The notes below the pieces were generated by a model. It worked only from the letters and a program-made list of their open reading frames with translations, did not search any database and was not told where the DNA came from. 17,158 nt of DNA from contig CABUPZ010000052.1 in assembly GCA_902493585.1 (NCBI GenBank), positions 1-17,158 on the forward strand. Reading direction: 5' to 3'. Both the position numbers and the translations under genes were made by a program. Source of the stretch: an uncultured Fusicatenibacter sp. (GTDB lineage: Bacteria; Bacillota; Clostridia; Lachnospirales; Lachnospiraceae). This document shows positions 13,719 through 17,158 of the stretch, in pieces (the stretch's first letter is position 1; each line of letters opens with the position of its first letter).

Positions 13719-14936
13719 TTATCTCTGTCGGTAGCCGTCCAGAAATTCTCCCAGTTTTTTCACAGCGGTTTCCAGCGTTCTCAGATCCGGCAGATAAACG
13801 ATCCGGAAATGGTCCGGATTGATCCAGTTAAATCCGGTTCCCTGAACCACCAGAACCTGTTTTTCCCGAAGGAAATCCAGAGCAAACTGAGCGTCATCGT
13901 GAATATTGAACCTGGCGGCGTCCAGCTTCGGAAAGATATAGAAAGCAGCCTTCGGCTTTTTCACTGTGATACCGGGAATTTCCTTCAGCGCCTCGTAAAT
14001 ATAATTTCTCTGTTCGTAGATCCGTCCGCCGGGCACAATATACTCATTGACGCTCTGATAGCCTCCAAGAGCTGTCTGGACGATCGATTGTGCCGGAACA
14101 TTGGAACACAGGCGCATGTTGGAGAGCATATTGAGACCCTCCACGTACCCTTTCGCTTTATCCTTGGCTCCGCTGAGCACCATCCAGCCAATGCGGAAGC
14201 CGGCGATCATATGAGACTTGGAAAGTCCGGAAAAGGTCACGCAGAATACGTCGGGAGCCAGCGACGCGATGGACGTGTGCTTCAGGCCATCCATAACCAG
14301 CCGGTCATAAATTTCATCCGAAAAAATGATCAGCTCATGCTCCCGCGCAATCCGGACAATTCCTTCCAGCACATCGTCCGGATAAAGGGCTCCGGTGGGG
14401 TTGTTGGGATTGATGATAACGATCGCCTTGGTCCTGTCGGTGATCTTCTTTTCAATATCCTGGAGATCCGGATACCAGTCGGACTCCTCATCACAGATAT
14501 AATGAACCGCTTTTCCCCCTGCCAGCGTCGCGCACGCTGTCCACAGAGGATAATCCGGTGCTGGGACCAGGATCTCATCCCCATCGTCCAGAAGCGCCTG
14601 CATCGCCAGATTGATCAGTTCGCTGACACCGTTTCCCGTATAGATGCCATCCATCGAAACATTCGGAATCTTCTTGTTCTGGCAGTACTGCATGATTGCC
14701 TTGCGTGCCGCAAAGATTCCTCTGGAATCCGAATAGCCCTGAGAATCCTTTACATTGGTCATCATGTCCTCGATGACCTCCTGGGGCGCGGAAAAGCCAA
14801 AAGGCGCGGGATTTCCGATATTCAGCTTCAGGACACGCCTGCCCTGGGCTTCCATGCGCCCTGCTTCCTCCACAACCGGACCCCGCACATCGTACAGTAC
14901 ATTGTCAAGTTTGGAAGATTTATTGAATATTCGCAT
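13719..14936 (-). CDS. alaT: Pyridoxal-phosphate aminotransferase, AlaT-like
   Basis: This class I/II fold-type I aminotransferase of 405 residues has NPNNPTG (176-182), SDEIYD (206-211, Asp207 contacting the cofactor), the Schiff-base lysine in SGLSKS (Lys240) and GFRIGW (Arg248). The N-terminus (DVRGPVVEEAGRMEAQG, LNIGNPAPFGF) is typical of AlaA/AlaT alanine-pyruvate-glutamate aminotransferases. Alanine specificity is inferred by family. AAGGAG stands eight bases before the ATG. It lies 27 bp after the ABC ATPase, suggesting one transcript with an amino-acid-type transporter. Confidence 0.92.
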   Translation of the reverse strand: MRIFNKSSKLDNVLYDVRGPVVEEAGRMEAQGRRVLKLNIGNPAPFGFSAPQEVIEDMMTNVKDSQGYSDSRGIFAARKAIMQYCQNKKIPNVSMDGIYTGNGVSELINLAMQALLDDGDEILVPAPDYPLWTACATLAGGKAVHYICDEESDWYPDLQDIEKKITDRTKAIVIINPNNPTGALYPDDVLEGIVRIAREHELIIFSDEIYDRLVMDGLKHTSIASLAPDVFCVTFSGLSKSHMIAGFRIGWMVLSGAKDKAKGYVEGLNMLSNMRLCSNVPAQSIVQTALGGYQSVNEYIVPGGRIYEQRNYIYEALKEIPGITVKKPKAAFYIFPKLDAARFNIHDDAQFALDFLREKQVLVVQGTGFNWINPDHFRIVYLPDLRTLETAVKKLGEFLDGYRQR

Positions 14937-14963
14937 ATGAAATACTCCTTCTTTCTTCGAAGG

Positions 14964-15767
14964 TCAGGCCAGCATCATCCTGTCATTGGCAAACTCTTCT
15001 CCGCTTGCCTGCTCGAATTTTTTCAGAAGCTGGGATACCTTGAGATTTTTCTTTTCTTCTCCGGCAACATCGTAGATCACCTTGCCGTTATGCATCATGA
15101 TCAGACGGTTTCCGTGAGTGATTGCATCTTTCATATTATGCGTTACCATCATCGCTGTCAAGTGGTGTTCTTCAATAATCCTGTCAGAAATTTCCAGTAC
15201 CCTTGCCGCCGTTTTCGGGTCCAGAGCCGCCGTATGCTCATCCAGCAGAAGCAGTTTCGGCTTTTTTAGTGATGCCATCAGCAGCGTGATCGCCTGACGC
15301 TGACCGCCGGAGAGAAGTCCCACCTTGCTGGTCAGCCGATCTTCCAGCCCCAGATTCAGTACGCGCAGCTGCTCCTGAAAGGATTCTCTTTCTTTCTTCG
15401 TGATACCCCATCGCAATCCGCGGTGCTGACCTCTTCTCGCGGCAATCGCCATATTATCCTCGATGGACATGGTAGCCGCCGTTCCCGTCATCGGATCCTG
15501 AAAGACTCTTCCGAGAAAGGCGGCACGTTTATATTCCGGAAGCCGTGTGATATCCGCTCCGTCCACGATGATCTTTCCCTGGTCGATTGGAAACACTCCT
15601 GCCAAGGCATTCAGCATCGTAGATTTTCCGGCGCCGTTTCCTCCGATGATCGTGACAAAATCCCCTTCGTTCAGCGTCAGATTCAAACCGTCCAGAGCTA
15701 CTTTCTCATTGATCGTCCCCGGATTAAATGTTTTATGAATATCCTGAATTTCCAGCATCGCACTCAT
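14964..15767 (-). CDS. ABC transporter ATP-binding protein (TrpZ-like)
   Basis: The 267-residue ATPase energises the permease encoded just upstream. Walker A is GGNGAGKST (42-50), the Q-loop is VFQDP (88-92), the ABC signature LSGGQ (152-156), Walker B LLLLDE (172-177) with the D-loop following, and the switch histidine is His210. The segment TGTAATMSIEDNMAIAARRG is characteristic of ATPases paired with BPD_transp_2 permeases and ABC_sub_bind proteins. The start at 15765-15767 overlaps the permease stop by four bases (ATGA), indicating translational coupling; the longer upstream frame lies within the permease gene. Substrate is set by the partner proteins. Confidence 0.94.
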   Translation of the reverse strand: MSAMLEIQDIHKTFNPGTINEKVALDGLNLTLNEGDFVTIIGGNGAGKSTMLNALAGVFPIDQGKIIVDGADITRLPEYKRAAFLGRVFQDPMTGTAATMSIEDNMAIAARRGQHRGLRWGITKKERESFQEQLRVLNLGLEDRLTSKVGLLSGGQRQAITLLMASLKKPKLLLLDEHTAALDPKTAARVLEISDRIIEEHHLTAMMVTHNMKDAITHGNRLIMMHNGKVIYDVAGEEKKNLKVSQLLKKFEQASGEEFANDRMMLA

Positions 15768-16717
15768 GATCTCACAGCTCCCTTCTTTTTCGAATATTTC
15801 TGCCGCAGATACGGGATGGACAAAAAGCATGCGACAACGACTGCCGAAAACAGCTTCATATAATCTGACGGCATCTTAAGCCACAGCACCAGCCCGATGA
15901 CCACATAATACAGGATCGCACCGATGAATACGGCAAACAAAGTATAAGCAAAGGCAATCTTTCTGCCCGCACAGATTTTTTCAAACAATACCTCACTGAT
16001 GATCACCGCCGCCAGGCCAATGACGATGGCGCCGCGTCCCATATTGACATCCGCGCTTCCCTGATACTGGGCGTAAATACCTCCGCTGAGCCCTACCAGG
16101 CCGTTGGAAATCATCAGCGCCAGCACTTTGCAGAAATTCGTGTTGATTCCCTGCGCGCTTGCCATTTGAGGGTTACAGCCAGTCGCACGGATGGACGCGC
16201 CAAGTTCCGTTCCGAAAAACCAGTACAGCAGCGCGATCAAGAGGATCGCACACAGGATCATACGCAGGAAAAAGGCAATCCTCACGTCCATCTCTGCCGT
16301 TACATAACGCAGGGACGCCACCAGTTCATACTGATCCACATTGATCGCCTGGTTTGCCTTTCCCATAATTCCCAGGTTGATGGAATACAGGGAAATCTGG
16401 GTCAGAATACTGGCAAGGATTCCCGGAATGCCCAACGCCGTATGCAGGATGCCGGTGACAAATCCGGCAGCCATGCCCGCCAGAAACGCGAACACAAGCG
16501 CCAGAACCGGATGCATGCCGCCCCGGATCAGGACGACGGCAACTGCACCTCCGGTCACCATGGAACCGTCCACGGTAAGATCCGCAAAATCCAACAGACG
16601 ATAGGTAATATATACCCCCAGCGCCATAATTCCCCAGATAATTCCCTGAGCCACATTTCCAGGGAGCGCACGGACAAACGCTGCCGGATCCAGGGAAGAA
16701 AAATATGCAAGTATCAT
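15764..16717 (-). CDS. ABC transporter permease (BPD_transp_2 type, TrpY-like)
   Basis: The 317-residue membrane protein has about eight to nine hydrophobic helices and the branched-chain/ribose-type permease landmarks. These are GIMALGVYITYRLLDFADLTVDGS near the N-terminus, ALGIPGILASILTQ (about 94-107), the cytoplasmic loop GTELGASIRATGCNPQMASAQGI (EAA-like region) and NGLVGLSGGIYAQYQG. It ends KKKGAVRS in the cytoplasm. AAGGAGAGG lies upstream of the ATG. It sits between the binding protein and the ATPase, as in tryptophan/tyrosine and related uptake systems of Bacillota. The ligand is unknown. Confidence 0.93.
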   Translation of the reverse strand: MILAYFSSLDPAAFVRALPGNVAQGIIWGIMALGVYITYRLLDFADLTVDGSMVTGGAVAVVLIRGGMHPVLALVFAFLAGMAAGFVTGILHTALGIPGILASILTQISLYSINLGIMGKANQAINVDQYELVASLRYVTAEMDVRIAFFLRMILCAILLIALLYWFFGTELGASIRATGCNPQMASAQGINTNFCKVLALMISNGLVGLSGGIYAQYQGSADVNMGRGAIVIGLAAVIISEVLFEKICAGRKIAFAYTLFAVFIGAILYYVVIGLVLWLKMPSDYMKLFSAVVVACFLSIPYLRQKYSKKKGAVRS

Positions 16718-16772
16718 GATCTCTCTACCTCTCCTTATTCTCTTTTTCTGTCATTTCTTTCATCCGCCGATG

Positions 16773-16821
16773 AAAAAAGGGCTGTGTTCAAGCAATGTTT
16801 CCCGCTCAATGACAGCCCTTT
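16773..16821 (-). terminator. Intercistronic terminator-like hairpin between binding protein and permease
   Basis: On the minus strand a perfect 10-bp stem (AAAGGGCTGT/ACAGCCCTTT, 16812-16821 with 16776-16785), with a 26-base loop, runs into a TTTTTT tract that begins inside its 3' arm. It starts about 27 bases after the stop of the binding-protein gene. Such a hairpin would reduce permease and ATPase expression relative to the binding protein. Confidence 0.8.
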
Positions 16822-16848
16822 CTATTTTCTGCGGCCGCAGGTGATTAT

Positions 16849-17158
16849 TTATCCTTCGATTGCTTCATATCCTTCCGGCACGGTGATGCCCAGTGATTCG
16901 CAAAGCGCCGGATTGTACATCTTGGTAACATTCGGTGCGCTCTCGATCTCCATAGTTGCCACGTCTGCACCGTTGACCAGTATATCGTAAGCCATTTCAC
17001 CTGCTTTGTATCCAATATCATAATAGCTGATGGAAAGCGTTGCAATGCCGCAGCCGGAGCAGATGCCCTGTTCGCCTGCAACGACAGGGATACCTGCCGG
17101 TTCACAGACATTGTTGATCAATTCCGCGTTGGACGCCATCGTATTGTCCGTCGGAATA
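16849..17158 (-). CDS. ABC transporter substrate-binding protein (ABC_sub_bind family), N-terminal part missing
   Basis: Only the C-terminal 102 residues are in the window; the frame runs off the right edge. The fragment begins IPTDNTMASNAELINNVC and continues with AGIPVVAGEQGICSGCGIATLSISYYDIGYKAGEMAYDIL, the typical second-lobe region of ABC_sub_bind (TrpX-like) periplasmic-type receptors. It ends at VPEGYEAIEG. Full-length members have about 330 residues with a lipoprotein signal, which would lie upstream. Gene order binding protein-permease-ATPase supports one importer. Aromatic amino acids are the best-known ligands of the family, but the binding residues are mostly outside the window. 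Confidence 0.9.
   Translation of the reverse strand, partial: IPTDNTMASNAELINNVCEPAGIPVVAGEQGICSGCGIATLSISYYDIGYKAGEMAYDILVNGADVATMEIESAPNVTKMYNPALCESLGITVPEGYEAIEG

Noticed and set aside
13809..15269. 486-codon plus-strand open frame
   Set aside because: Antisense shadow of the aminotransferase and ABC ATPase; residue composition (rich in His, Arg, Ile, Phe) is typical of reverse-strand reading.

Overview
The window looks like chromosomal core sequence of a low-to-mid GC Bacillota, most likely a Lachnospiraceae-type gut Clostridia. That rests on protein character (clostridial ribulokinase, AraR, YqeG and RRF), AGGAGG-type ribosome binding sites, sigma-A-like promoters and short operons. All fourteen genes I accept lie on the minus strand, so transcription runs from high to low coordinates. 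The long plus-strand open frames are antisense shadows. No rRNA, tRNA, CRISPR array, phage or complete insertion sequence is visible. No gene-free gap exceeds 300 bases.

In transcription order (right to left): (a) 17158-14964 is an ABC transporter of the TrpXYZ-like class. It has a partial lipoprotein-type substrate-binding protein, an intercistronic hairpin, a permease and an ATPase joined by a 4-bp overlap. An AlaT-like aminotransferase and an ArsR/SmtB-type metal sensor follow, ending at a strong terminator. (b) 12990-10388 is an AI-2E-family membrane protein followed 17 bp later by citrate synthase, then a 90-nt branched inverted-repeat element. (c) 10129-8717 is a patatin-like hydrolase and the YqeG HAD phosphatase, preceded by a nearly perfect palindromic repeat. 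(d) 8577-7382 is elongation factor P with its own promoter and terminator, then a histidine phosphatase. (e) 7300-3653 is an arabinose segment: a promoter with an AraR-like inverted repeat, a second copy of the palindromic repeat in the leader, an AraR regulator fused in frame to an L-ribulokinase, then AraD. (f) 3590-2170 is aspartate kinase with a clear promoter carrying a perfect palindrome over its -10. (g) 2000-1 is the conserved pyrH-frr-uppS block, with uppS cut by the window edge.

The most unusual items are the regulator-kinase fusion and the palindromic repeat family. The kinase keeps its own ribosome binding site and start codon inside the fused frame, and a stop codon sits one base out of frame just before it. 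The repeats look like snap-back miniature elements with IS630-type CTAG/TA ends. I did not find a multi-gene system that looks wholly new; most of the window is housekeeping.
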